A DNA stretch of 64,000 nt from Paenibacillus macquariensis. GTDB taxonomy: Bacteria > Bacillota > Bacilli > Paenibacillales > Paenibacillaceae. The stretch covers positions 95,271-159,270 of the forward strand of contig NZ_FTNK01000013.1 in the NCBI RefSeq assembly GCF_900156375.1, in the 5' to 3' direction. Of this stretch, positions 26,705 through 34,788 are shown one piece after another (within the stretch, counting starts at the first letter, position 1; each line of letters opens with the position of its first letter). A program made the position numbers and the translations under genes. The notes beneath the pieces were generated by a model. The model had not been told where the DNA came from and did no database searches. It worked only from the letters and a program-made list of their open reading frames with translations.

Positions 26705-26716
26705 GTTCAGATGAAC
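26705..26716. promoter_or_regulatory. GTTC-N4-GAAC operator-like site at the DUF1836 promoter
   Basis: GTTCAGATGAAC begins 3 bases after the -10 box and covers the likely start of transcription. It has the same GTTC-N4-GAAC form as the sites at the divergent promoter (26531-26555). Confidence 0.6.
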
Positions 26717-26740
26717 TAGTCAATATAGAAAGGTGTTATT

Positions 26741-27472
26741 ATGGAAACTCTAACATTTACCCGTAAAGCGATGTCTTCCTTATTACTCTCACTACAAATA
26801 GGGGCGACAACTTCACCACGAAGCGTCATACAAGACATTTGGAGAGAAAATCATGAGCTTGAATTGGCACAGGGTAGATCCATGTCAGCATTAATATCGA
26901 CCGCATTTCCATCTATAATAGAGAAAATGATTAAGTCAGATACTCATCCTTCTTTTTCTCTTCATGATATTGTGTCCTTAGGAGCGCAAATCGAATACAC
27001 CCATTTCTCCATAACCTCTGTTCAAAATTGGGTGAAGCGGGATTTCAAAGAATTCATTGGACATGCTGAAGAAGGAAAGAAGTATTCGTTGCAACAAGTT
27101 GCACTATTCTTTATCATAGAGGATCTACGATCGACCTTAGATTACGACTCCATCCGTAAGTTTTTTCAAATTATATTTCCACTGATTCAACCCCTTGATT
27201 TCTATTCCTCCTATGCTACGTTGTTCGAGGAACTTGATGAATGTTACCGCAATTACATGGGTGAACGATCAGATTTCGTGTATAAATGGGATCAGATGAT
27301 TAATGAGGCAGCGAAAGATTATGTTGCCCATAAACCAGATCTCTCTGATGAACAAAGGGAAACGTTACAGAGCGCCATTCATGTAGCCTTAACTTCAGTC
27401 CATACATCCTGCTTCCAGTCTCTCTCTCGTCGCTATGTCCATGGTATGGTCTTTCTACACAATCTTCACTAA
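26741..27472 (+). CDS. DUF1836 domain protein, putative regulator
   Basis: A 243-residue protein of the DUF1836 family, of unknown function. The central part (FPSIIEKMIKS, LHDIVSLGAQIEYTHFSITS, QNWVKRDFKEF, YSLQQVALFFIIEDLRSTL) is laid out like a MerR-like winged helix: a helix-turn-helix followed by a QNWVKRD-like recognition segment and a second helical motif. It is therefore a candidate binder of the GTTC-N4-GAAC sites beside it. AAAGGTG precedes the ATG. It is followed 17 bases later by uppP in the same operon. Confidence 0.82.
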   Translation: METLTFTRKAMSSLLLSLQIGATTSPRSVIQDIWRENHELELAQGRSMSALISTAFPSIIEKMIKSDTHPSFSLHDIVSLGAQIEYTHFSITSVQNWVKRDFKEFIGHAEEGKKYSLQQVALFFIIEDLRSTLDYDSIRKFFQIIFPLIQPLDFYSSYATLFEELDECYRNYMGERSDFVYKWDQMINEAAKDYVAHKPDLSDEQRETLQSAIHVALTSVHTSCFQSLSRRYVHGMVFLHNLH

Positions 27473-27489
27473 CGAGGTGTTCTACAACT

Positions 27490-28305
27490 ATGAATGATTT
27501 CTTAGAATTACTGAAATATGCCTTCTTGGGCTTAGTACAAGGCATTACCGAACCTATTCCTGTGTCATCAAGTGCTCATGTTATCATTGTACAAAAGCTA
27601 TTTGGATTAGAAATTGAAGGGTTGGGCTTTGAGGTACTTGTCAATTTCGCTTCACTGTTAGCCATTCTGCTTATATACAAGAATGATTTAATACAGTTAA
27701 TTAAACACGGATATCTATACCTCAAAACAAAAGAAGAACAATATAAAAAGGATTTTCACTTTATCCTATATCTTATTATTGCAACCATCCCTGCGGGGTT
27801 GATCGGATTTCTGTTCAATGATCTCATCTCAGATGTCTTTAAGGGCATGCTCACCATTGCCATCTCCCTCCTAGTTACAGGAATTGCGCTATGGTTGATC
27901 CGTAATCTACGCGGTCGAAAGAATGAAGCAGGACTCAAGCTGAAAGATGCTATCATCATCGGACTTGCTCAGACCGTTGCTTTAATACCAGGAATCAGTC
28001 GGTCAGGAGCTACGATTGTTGCCGGAATGGGACTCGGACTCAAGCAATCAACTGCGCTTAAATTCTCATTCTTTCTGTACATCCCTGTAAGTGTTGGCAG
28101 TATGATTCTTGAGGGATCGAACCTTATACATGACCCTCTAATAGGGACATTAGCTCTTCCCTATACGCTAGCCTTCCTATGCTCACTTGTTACTTCCTAC
28201 TTCTCTATGAAGTGGTTCATGGGCATCATGGAGCGCGGTCAATTGAAGTACTTCTCGTGGTATTGTTTCCTATTAAGTGCCTTCATATTGATATTCATGT
28301 TATAA
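27490..28305 (+). CDS. uppP: Undecaprenyl-diphosphate phosphatase
   Basis: Dephosphorylates undecaprenyl diphosphate at the outer face of the membrane so that the lipid carrier for cell-wall synthesis can be reused; overexpression gives bacitracin resistance. The 271 residues contain about eight hydrophobic segments and both family motifs: GLVQGITEPIPVSSSAH (Glu-rich motif) and PGISRSGATIVAGM (Arg motif). GAGGTG precedes the ATG. Its operon partner is a DUF1836 protein, which may tie its expression to envelope state. Confidence 0.95.
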   Translation: MNDFLELLKYAFLGLVQGITEPIPVSSSAHVIIVQKLFGLEIEGLGFEVLVNFASLLAILLIYKNDLIQLIKHGYLYLKTKEEQYKKDFHFILYLIIATIPAGLIGFLFNDLISDVFKGMLTIAISLLVTGIALWLIRNLRGRKNEAGLKLKDAIIIGLAQTVALIPGISRSGATIVAGMGLGLKQSTALKFSFFLYIPVSVGSMILEGSNLIHDPLIGTLALPYTLAFLCSLVTSYFSMKWFMGIMERGQLKYFSWYCFLLSAFILIFML

Positions 28306-28322
28306 AATATTAATAGCATAAC

Positions 28323-28365
28323 AAAGAGCCCTATTAGACAAATACACGGTCTAGTAGGGCTCTTT
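28323..28365. terminator. Bidirectional terminator
   Basis: AAAGAGCCCTA...TAGGGCTCTTT forms an 11-bp stem extended by a TAGAC/GTCTA inner stem, between convergent genes. Confidence 0.9.
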
Positions 28366-28382
28366 CATGTTCTTAGAATAAG

Positions 28383-29877
28383 TTAATGCTTGGAGACCAG
28401 TTGCTTCAGGTCTGATATCAATTGATCCAACTTTTCGTAATCTTTGACGATTGTACCTATTTTATGATCCTGCGTCTCCATACTTCCATACACTTCCTCC
28501 ACCGCTGCCATGTTCTGCTGTGTCGTAGCGGCGATGTTGGTTATATCATCAGATATGCCTATCTGCCGTCCATGAAGGCGGTTCGCAGAACTACCTACGA
28601 TGTTAGAATGAACCTTCACTCGATCCGCATTCTCATTAATACGCTGAATCAGTTGTTGGACGTCTATCGACACCCCACTGCTCGCTGTTACTACCGACTG
28701 TCCACGCTGTACCTGAGTATCAACTGCGTTGATTTGCTTGCGTATACCAGACAAGATCCCATCAATTTCATTAGCAGCATTGCGAGATCTGGACGCAAGC
28801 TTCCGAACTTCATTCGATACGACTGCAAACCCTTGACCATGCTCTCCGGCACGTGCAGCCTCAATGGCTGCATTAAGCGCAAGTAGATTCGTCTGTTCAG
28901 AAATGTCACTTATGGTTCCAACAATAGAACTCACGCGTTCATTCTCCTTATTCAGAAGTTCCATGATCTCCACGGTATGAACAATAATCTGTCGCACACT
29001 TTCTACTCCTGATGATAAGACTTCCATCTGGGTACTGCTCTGCTCGGTCAAAGCCGCATTATCCACGGAATATTGATGCAACTGCGTCGTTCCGTCCAGC
29101 AACTCCTTCACATCATCTTTGATAATATGAGTCGTCTCGCTTACATTCATTACATTGCCGGTCTGTCTCTCAATAGCAACCGCCATTTCTGAGAAGGTCT
29201 TAGTTACTTCCTTAGAAATGCTTCCAGTAATACGAACGTTCTCTTGCTGTCTCTTGCTGTCTCTCACTGAATTCATTCAACATCAGAATGGAAGCTTTCA
29301 ATTTATCCAGAAGCGCTTCCGCCTTATGCTTAGCCACAAGCGTCTCCTCTTGCTCTTTTACCACCTGTTGCTGCAATTTTTTACTGAATTTAGCTGAGAA
29401 TGCAAGAGCGGCAGTAGCAAATGCCAGATACAAGTAGATATAGACTAAGGATTCATGAGGAAACAACTGCTCTCTCAAAGAAGGAACCATGAATAGATAT
29501 GTACTTACTGCTGCACCTAGAATTCCAGTAAATATGATTGGTTTATGATCTTGATATAATGTCATCATCGCTAAATTAACATAGACTAGAAAATATGTAC
29601 TAATGATAGGATTTGGATCTGACACAATTAGAAAAAGTACGATTAAAGTAAATATACACACTACATAATATTTTATGTATTGAACCCCAATTTGACGATA
29701 GGTCATAAAAGTTGCCACTCCACAAGCAACGGAACCCAACCCTGCAAGCATAAGTATCATTTGAATATTTAACCCAATGGCGAAATCCGTAACGATACCA
29801 AGTGTAAGCATTCCCCACAAAATTTTAATAAATAACCGATTTCTTTTATCTAGTTCCGATAACGCCACTATATCCAT
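28383..29877 (-). pseudogene. Methyl-accepting chemotaxis-type receptor, frameshifted by a 10-bp tandem duplication
   Basis: The N-terminal part (29212-29877) has about five membrane segments and a coiled-coil start (LLDKLKASILMLNEFSERQQ). The C-terminal part, readable to 28383, is a signalling domain with the hairpin tip ISEQTNLLALNAAIEAARAG. The two parts are in different frames. Between them is an exact 10-base tandem repeat (29241-29260). Removing one copy joins them without a gap to give 494 residues. As it stands, translation ends about 20 codons after the repeat, so the receptor is membrane-only and should not signal. AGAGATGAG precedes the start. It follows a GNAT gene by 39 bases. 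Confidence 0.9.
29241..29264. repeat. Exact 10-bp tandem duplication plus 4-bp partial copy
   Basis: CTCTTGCTGT occurs twice in a row (29241-29250, 29251-29260), followed by CTCT. The extra ten bases cause the frameshift in the chemoreceptor. Confidence 0.97.
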
Positions 29878-29916
29878 GAGTATCTCATCTCTTTCTTTTC
29901 TGTAATTTTGATTAAC

Positions 29917-30480
29917 TTATTGGGCTGTCTGCTGTATATGACTTGTTTCTTGTAGATAGATAATCCAAGGATACTGCTCTTTATTATTGTAAACCTCCTC
30001 TACATCGATAATCACTGGAACAACGTAATCACCCTTATAATATACTTTACCTCCAACCTTCTCTATAGGTACATGAAACGTAATCCGGAGAGCTCGCTGA
30101 AACACAGGTTCCATTAATGCTACATAATATTTTAATTTATTCTCCTCACCAAAAAGAACGGCTGCTGATAGTAGGTCTGCAATAAAATGCCCTCGATAAT
30201 GCTTAAGTACCGCCATCTTATCAATTATTGCTACTGCTCCTTCTGCCTGAATGAGTTTCGGATGATCTGCAAAGGGAGCAATCTGATTGATCTCACTCTC
30301 GTGAATACTGTAAGGTGTAATTTCGGATGTACCTATATGCTCACCCTCTTCTGTAACGATCACAAACCGTTCCAGAACCTCTTCAGTAAAATCAAGATCA
30401 TATCCTTTCTCCAGCCAGACGGTTGTCCAAATATGATTAAATCGATCTAACTCAAATTTACTCTCCACACGTTTGAACAT
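29917..30480 (-). CDS. GNAT family N-acetyltransferase-like protein
   Basis: A 187-residue cytoplasmic protein with a GNAT-like layout: VTEEGEHIGTSEITPY (beta strands), then AVAIIDKMAVLKHYRGHFIADLLSAA, which is the acetyl-CoA binding strand and motif A helix (RGxxIAxxL in place of the usual Q/RxxGxG/A). Substrate unknown. AAGGAG precedes the ATG. It is co-transcribed with the broken chemoreceptor. Without a search the GNAT call is moderate. Confidence 0.72.
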   Translation of the reverse strand: MFKRVESKFELDRFNHIWTTVWLEKGYDLDFTEEVLERFVIVTEEGEHIGTSEITPYSIHESEINQIAPFADHPKLIQAEGAVAIIDKMAVLKHYRGHFIADLLSAAVLFGEENKLKYYVALMEPVFQRALRITFHVPIEKVGGKVYYKGDYVVPVIIDVEEVYNNKEQYPWIIYLQETSHIQQTAQ

Positions 30481-30630
30481 AGCTTCTACTCCTTATAATT
30501 AGGGTATAAACAATATATGTCTATCTTCTTATCGGAATAAATTGGTAGGAAATGTAGCTACAATTCTATGTCGTTATCTTAGAAAATTCCGAACAAATTA
30601 CAATCTCTCAATGGAAGCGCTATATAAATA

Positions 30631-30675
30631 AGACCTAAGTAAATTTCCCTAAGAACATGGAAATCACTTAGGTCT
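30631..30675 (-). terminator. Terminator after the GH18-like gene
   Basis: On the minus strand AGACCTAAGT (30666-30675 region) pairs with ACTTAGGTCT (30631-30640), followed by TATTTAT. It is a weak-to-moderate terminator. Confidence 0.65.
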
Positions 30676-30696
30676 ATGCTATAAATGAATGTCTCT

Positions 30697-31941
30697 TTAC
30701 TTGAAGACTGACTTATTCATTTCGGTCCACGCTGATTGTCCTATAATCCCAATACGCCAGATCGCAATCCCTTTCAGACCGTAACGTTTAGCAAGTCCAA
30801 TCTTGGCATTCACCGATTGCTCGTTCTCACTACCTAGAGATATACCTAGAATGAGTTTATCTTTACCCACTTCCTTCAAGGCCAATGTAATAGCTTCGTC
30901 TACCTTCACGAGTGGCTCCGGACTTTTCTCATCTTCAAAAGCATATCCCATAATAATCAAATCATCAGCGAGGCTCGCAAGCGTTCTATAATCATATCCC
31001 GTATAAGAACTATTTAATGGATGAAGGACGATGCTAAGCTTAAGACCTGCTTGATCTGTCTTCGAGGATAGATTCTTAATAAATGCGTTATAGTCTGAAC
31101 GTGCTTTAGCTTTATCTCCGCTCCATCCTAAGCCCTCTAAATCGAGTACAACCCCTTTAAAACCTTTTTGAGAAGCGGTGTCCACGATAGCAGTAATCGT
31201 CTGATTCTGTAGTGTCATGTCTTCTAAGTTTTTGGTAAGTTCGAGGCCTCCGTCAACCGAGTAAACCATCAGATAAGGTGTCGTTCCCTGCTGATCCGTT
31301 TCCTGAATAATAGATTCCGGAGTGACGGTTCCAGCTGCTTGCGGCCATCTATACTCCTTGCCCTGCGTTGTAAACTGACCATCCTTATCGATCCGACTCC
31401 AGCCGAAGGCAACAGAATCAAATGACGAGACCATGGACCGTTCGTCAAAAGAAGACAAAGCATAAAACCCCATCGTGTATATATCTTCTTTAGGCGATGT
31501 AATGGATACTGTCTTCGTTGCTTGATTCCACGCGACAGTTGCTCCAAATTGAGAGCTAAAAAAGCTCAATGGTATCAGCGTACTACCTTGAACTGTTTGC
31601 GGAGAAGCGATTAACTTAACCACCTGACCGTCGACTACAGCATTCTTACTACCCATCGTGAGTACAACTTGTTTGGTCCCTGCTGTACCTGTCTTCGATG
31701 CTGTAATCTCCTGTTTCGCTTGATTCCACACAACCTTAACACCAAGCGCTTCAGATATCGCCCGAAACGGCACCATCGTTGTCTCATTCATAACCGTAGG
31801 CTGTACCGGAAAGGGTAGCGAATAATCGTCCAACATGATACTAACCTGACCCGACGCCGCTTGACTTGTACTGGTACTTATAGCCGTTGTGCCACTTATG
31901 GTGATGATAGAGCATAATAAAATTTGAGCGAATCTTTTCAT
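30697..31941 (-). CDS. Secreted protein: copper-amine-oxidase-like stalk domain + GH18-type hydrolase domain
   Basis: A 414-residue exported protein. A signal peptide (~1-28, ending SQAAS) is followed by a copper amine oxidase N-terminal-like (stalk) domain with two repeats (MVPFRAISEALGVKVVWNQ and LIPLSFFSSQFGATVAWNQ). Residues ~155-414 form a GH18-like barrel with FKGVVLDLEGLGW, where Glu is the expected catalytic acid, and later KLILGISLGSENEQ and GIAIWRIG. This resembles spore-cortex or cell-wall glycosidases of the YdhD/YaaH type. AGGAG precedes the ATG. It likely remodels peptidoglycan or cuts chitin-like polymers. The first Asp of the usual DxxDxDxE motif is Gly here. Confidence 0.88.
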   Translation of the reverse strand: MKRFAQILLCSIITISGTTAISTSTSQAASGQVSIMLDDYSLPFPVQPTVMNETTMVPFRAISEALGVKVVWNQAKQEITASKTGTAGTKQVVLTMGSKNAVVDGQVVKLIASPQTVQGSTLIPLSFFSSQFGATVAWNQATKTVSITSPKEDIYTMGFYALSSFDERSMVSSFDSVAFGWSRIDKDGQFTTQGKEYRWPQAAGTVTPESIIQETDQQGTTPYLMVYSVDGGLELTKNLEDMTLQNQTITAIVDTASQKGFKGVVLDLEGLGWSGDKAKARSDYNAFIKNLSSKTDQAGLKLSIVLHPLNSSYTGYDYRTLASLADDLIIMGYAFEDEKSPEPLVKVDEAITLALKEVGKDKLILGISLGSENEQSVNAKIGLAKRYGLKGIAIWRIGIIGQSAWTEMNKSVFK

Positions 31942-32071
31942 TGTAGGTCTCCTATTCTATGAATAATTTAAATATAGTAGATCAGAAACTATCAACTCTC
32001 ATTTTACCTCAATATGGTAGATTTATCTATAAAATAGGACCCTTTGCCTATATCACAGACTCAGGACCAAC

Positions 32072-32117
32072 AAAAAAATCCACATGACATTAACTGAATT
32101 GTTAATGTCATGTGGAT
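32072..32117 (-). terminator. Terminator after the second sensor kinase gene
   Basis: A perfect 17-bp stem (32078-32094 with 32101-32117) is followed on the minus strand by T7. This is very strong. Confidence 0.95.
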
Positions 32118-32123
32118 CTTTAC

Positions 32124-33827
32124 CTACATCTGTTTAGAAATATCAATACATATCATCGTCCCTACATTCACTTCGCTTTCAATTGTAATTCCGTAGGGTT
32201 CTCCATAGTATAATTTAATACGTTCATGGACATTTTTCAGGCCATATCCCGTTCCGCTAGCATATAAGAGACGATTGATTAGCTCTTGATTCATCCCTTT
32301 CCCATTGTCACTCACGACAAATCGGATATGATCATCGTATGTATAGGCTTGAATCGTAAGGATTCCTTTTCCCTCATCTTTTTCATCAATACCATGTTTG
32401 ATCGCATTCTCAACAATCGGCTGCAGTATGAAATTTACCGTCTGATAATAGTTCAAACCTTCTTCAATCTCATACACGACATCGAACGGACGATCATCAT
32501 GCATAGCCAATTGAATATCAATATACGCTTGGATATTAATAATCTCATCTCTGACACTTGTTAATTGCTTTCCTTGATTCAGACTTGTACGGTAGAATTT
32601 CGAAAGAGCATTCACCACAAGGCTGATGTCTTCCGCTTCCATTTGAACAGCGCGCCAGTTAATAATCGACAGCGTGTTATATAGAAAATGAGGGCTAATC
32701 TGGGCTTGAAGAGCTTTCAGTTCGGCTTCCTTCTCCATAATGCCAGATTGATATACTTGGTCAATCAATTCCCTTATCTTTCGAACCATACTTGCGAAGC
32801 TGTTCGTAAGTTCGCCAATTTCATCTTTGGAGTGTGAGTGGATAGGGACATTGAAGTTACCTTCCTCCACGATTCTGATTTTCTTTTTGAGCGTATAGAT
32901 AGGCAGTACTATCGTCTTTGTAAAGATCCATATAATGAACAATAAGATAGAGATACACACTAATATGATAGATACCATCGCTTTTAGAATATTGCTAGTA
33001 TCCATGATCATCGAACGTACAGGGGTATAATAATAAAGAGTCCACCCAGGACGCTCAATATTACTTTTGACCAGTGAATATTCCTTGTCGCCAATATCTA
33101 ATTGTCCGGTACTAGCACTTATGATTTGACTCGCTACAGCATCTTCTTCCCCACCACTCGCACTTGAATAAATCACTTGTTGATTACTATCCGTAATAAT
33201 CGTGCCATAGTCACTACTATTATTGATCTCGTCTAATTTCTCGAAGATTCTATCTTTATCCAACTTCACATGCAGAACACCAGCGAAGGTACTATTATTA
33301 CTCTTCATAATATTATGTGTTGCAAATAAGACACCTTGGTCATAGGTCCATGTTGTCTGATTGCGCTGTTTGGCTACTTGATACCAATCCAAATTCCGAA
33401 CGTTCTCACTTGAATAGATAAAGTTCCCGATCTGCCTACCTGTAAATTCCGAGTAAAAACTGACTTCTTTCAGCTCCATATTGATGTTCGTGTAGTACCA
33501 AAGCGTTGGCTCAATATTCTCATTTAGTTCTTTCGTATAGCTGAATATATCCCCTAATTCGTACCCCATAATTTTCTTGATAATTGGATTGAATGCCATG
33601 AAATCGATAAAGTTGCTCTGTTTCTCAAAATTCTGTTCTAAGTTAAGCGAAATCTGCTTCACGGTATTCTCCATGCCCATCATGAGTTGCTGCTTCAAGT
33701 AAAATTCAGCCATTCGGTAAGAATAGACGCCCAGTACCAAGATTGGGATAATGATCACGACCAGATAGGATGCAACCAGCTTGTTCTTGAGCTTCATATC
33801 CCGGAAGAACGTCAATAATGTTCTCAT
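32124..33827 (-). CDS. Sensor histidine kinase, YesM family
   Basis: A 567-residue membrane kinase: membrane segment ~18-38, outer Cache-like domain (~39-280), second membrane segment (SIILVCISILLFIIWIF), HAMP, His_kinase domain with QAQISPHFLYNTLSIINWR (phospho-His), and HATPase with IQPIVENAIKHG and VSDNGKG. It overlaps the upstream DNA-binding gene by four bases (ATGA), so the regulator and kinase are translationally coupled. It lies in the second sugar cluster with the GH89 enzyme and probably senses the matching sugar. Confidence 0.93.
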   Translation of the reverse strand: MRTLLTFFRDMKLKNKLVASYLVVIIIPILVLGVYSYRMAEFYLKQQLMMGMENTVKQISLNLEQNFEKQSNFIDFMAFNPIIKKIMGYELGDIFSYTKELNENIEPTLWYYTNINMELKEVSFYSEFTGRQIGNFIYSSENVRNLDWYQVAKQRNQTTWTYDQGVLFATHNIMKSNNSTFAGVLHVKLDKDRIFEKLDEINNSSDYGTIITDSNQQVIYSSASGGEEDAVASQIISASTGQLDIGDKEYSLVKSNIERPGWTLYYYTPVRSMIMDTSNILKAMVSIILVCISILLFIIWIFTKTIVLPIYTLKKKIRIVEEGNFNVPIHSHSKDEIGELTNSFASMVRKIRELIDQVYQSGIMEKEAELKALQAQISPHFLYNTLSIINWRAVQMEAEDISLVVNALSKFYRTSLNQGKQLTSVRDEIINIQAYIDIQLAMHDDRPFDVVYEIEEGLNYYQTVNFILQPIVENAIKHGIDEKDEGKGILTIQAYTYDDHIRFVVSDNGKGMNQELINRLLYASGTGYGLKNVHERIKLYYGEPYGITIESEVNVGTMICIDISKQM

Positions 33828-34180
33828 AATGATCGAGCCTTTTCTCGATATTGCGTGGGCGTAAGCCCGAAATGCTGTTTGAAGGACACACCGAAGTATG
33901 AGAAATCTGAATACCCTACCATCTTATACACATCATTTATTTTGTAATTACTTTGGTCTAAGAATTCTTTCGCTTTCTCCATACGATATTGATTGATATA
34001 TTTCACGACACTCGTCCCTGTTCTTTTTTTAAAAAGATGACTGAGATAACTGCCGGACAAATGAACTTTCCCCGCCAAATAATCCAGACTCAAATCCTGA
34101 TCATAGTTACTCTCGATGATACGGATCAAATCATCTATGGCTCTTATGCCATACTCCGTTTCTGGTGTACGATTTCCCAT
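33824..34180 (-). CDS. AraC-type DNA-binding half of a YesN-type regulator split by an in-frame stop
   Basis: 118 residues forming an AraC double helix-turn-helix: LSLDYLAGKVHLSGSYLSHL, then YRMEKAKEFLDQS and INDVYKMVGYSDFSYFGVSF. It follows the receiver gene in the same frame, separated only by TAA-TCC before its ATG (34178-34180). No ribosome binding site is visible, so it would be made by re-initiation after the stop or by read-through. A compact YesN-like regulator of about 268 residues results if the stop is ignored. It may work as a free, phosphorylation-independent DNA-binding protein or be poorly made. Confidence 0.8.
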   Translation of the reverse strand: MGNRTPETEYGIRAIDDLIRIIESNYDQDLSLDYLAGKVHLSGSYLSHLFKKRTGTSVVKYINQYRMEKAKEFLDQSNYKINDVYKMVGYSDFSYFGVSFKQHFGLTPTQYREKARSL

Positions 34181-34183
34181 GGA

Positions 34184-34630
34184 TTATAAAATTGAATCTG
34201 CACCCAACTTTGTATGCGGTTTCAAATTAGGTTGTAACTTATGTCGTTCTGCTTCTTCCTGCTTACATTCTTCAATAACCTCAGAAAGTACCCTACGCAA
34301 TTCTTGTGCTTCAACGGGCTTCAGCAAATAATGGAGTACCCTCAATGGAATAGCCAACCTTGCATATTCAAACTCTCCATGACCACTGAGTAACATAACT
34401 TTCATATTTGGATAGATCACCCTAACATGCTTAACTAGCTCCAAACCATCCATGAATGGCATCTTAATGTCCGTTAGAAGAATATCAAATTTCTGTTGTT
34501 GAACAATCTGTAGTGCTTCTTTACCGTTTCTCGCCTCGCTAATTTCGATAGGCAGTTGATATTTAGAGATCAAGTATTTCATACCATCTCTCTCATTTTT
34601 ATTGTCGTCGGCAATAAGCATTCTGTACAT
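34184..34630 (-). CDS. Receiver half of a YesN-type regulator split by an in-frame stop
   Basis: 148 residues: receiver domain (1-120) with MLIADDNKNERDGM, phospho-Asp in ILLTDIKMPFMDGLEL and the Lys in LLKPVEA, then a short linker that ends at TAA 34184-34186. The DNA-binding half continues in frame after one more codon (TCC). The receiver alone could still accept phosphate from the kinase, but it would have no output domain. An AGGGGATATCACC stretch precedes the ATG at 34630. It heads the regulator-kinase operon downstream of the GH89 gene. Confidence 0.85.
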   Translation of the reverse strand: MYRMLIADDNKNERDGMKYLISKYQLPIEISEARNGKEALQIVQQQKFDILLTDIKMPFMDGLELVKHVRVIYPNMKVMLLSGHGEFEYARLAIPLRVLHYLLKPVEAQELRRVLSEVIEECKQEEAERHKLQPNLKPHTKLGADSIL

Positions 34631-34729
34631 GGTGATATCCCCTCCATGGTCTATTTTACCAACTTCATCTTTGAATGATCAATAGTATTAAATGCTCAAC
34701 ATATTCATGTAAATCAAGTGAAATGCGGG

Positions 34730-34768
34730 AAAAACAGCTTTCATCGCCATAATTTTGGCTGAAAGCTG
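34730..34768 (-). terminator. Terminator after the GH89 gene
   Basis: CAGCTTTCA (34735-34743) pairs with TGAAAGCTG (34760-34768), with an inner GCCA/TGGC stem, followed on the minus strand by TTTTT. Confidence 0.88.
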
Positions 34769-34788
34769 CTTTCTGCAAGAATTCTATG

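Noticed and set aside
28422..28886. Plus-strand open frame of 154 codons inside the chemoreceptor
   Set aside because: Antisense shadow of the conserved signalling domain; no ribosome binding site.
28383..29877. Two separate genes (membrane protein and chemotaxis signalling protein)
   Set aside because: Deleting one copy of the exact 10-base repeat fuses them into one ordinary receptor, so a single broken gene is simpler.
30612..30625. cre-like TGGAAGCGCTATAT
   Set aside because: Departs from the consensus at two positions and lies behind genes, between two 3'/5' regions with no sugar role.
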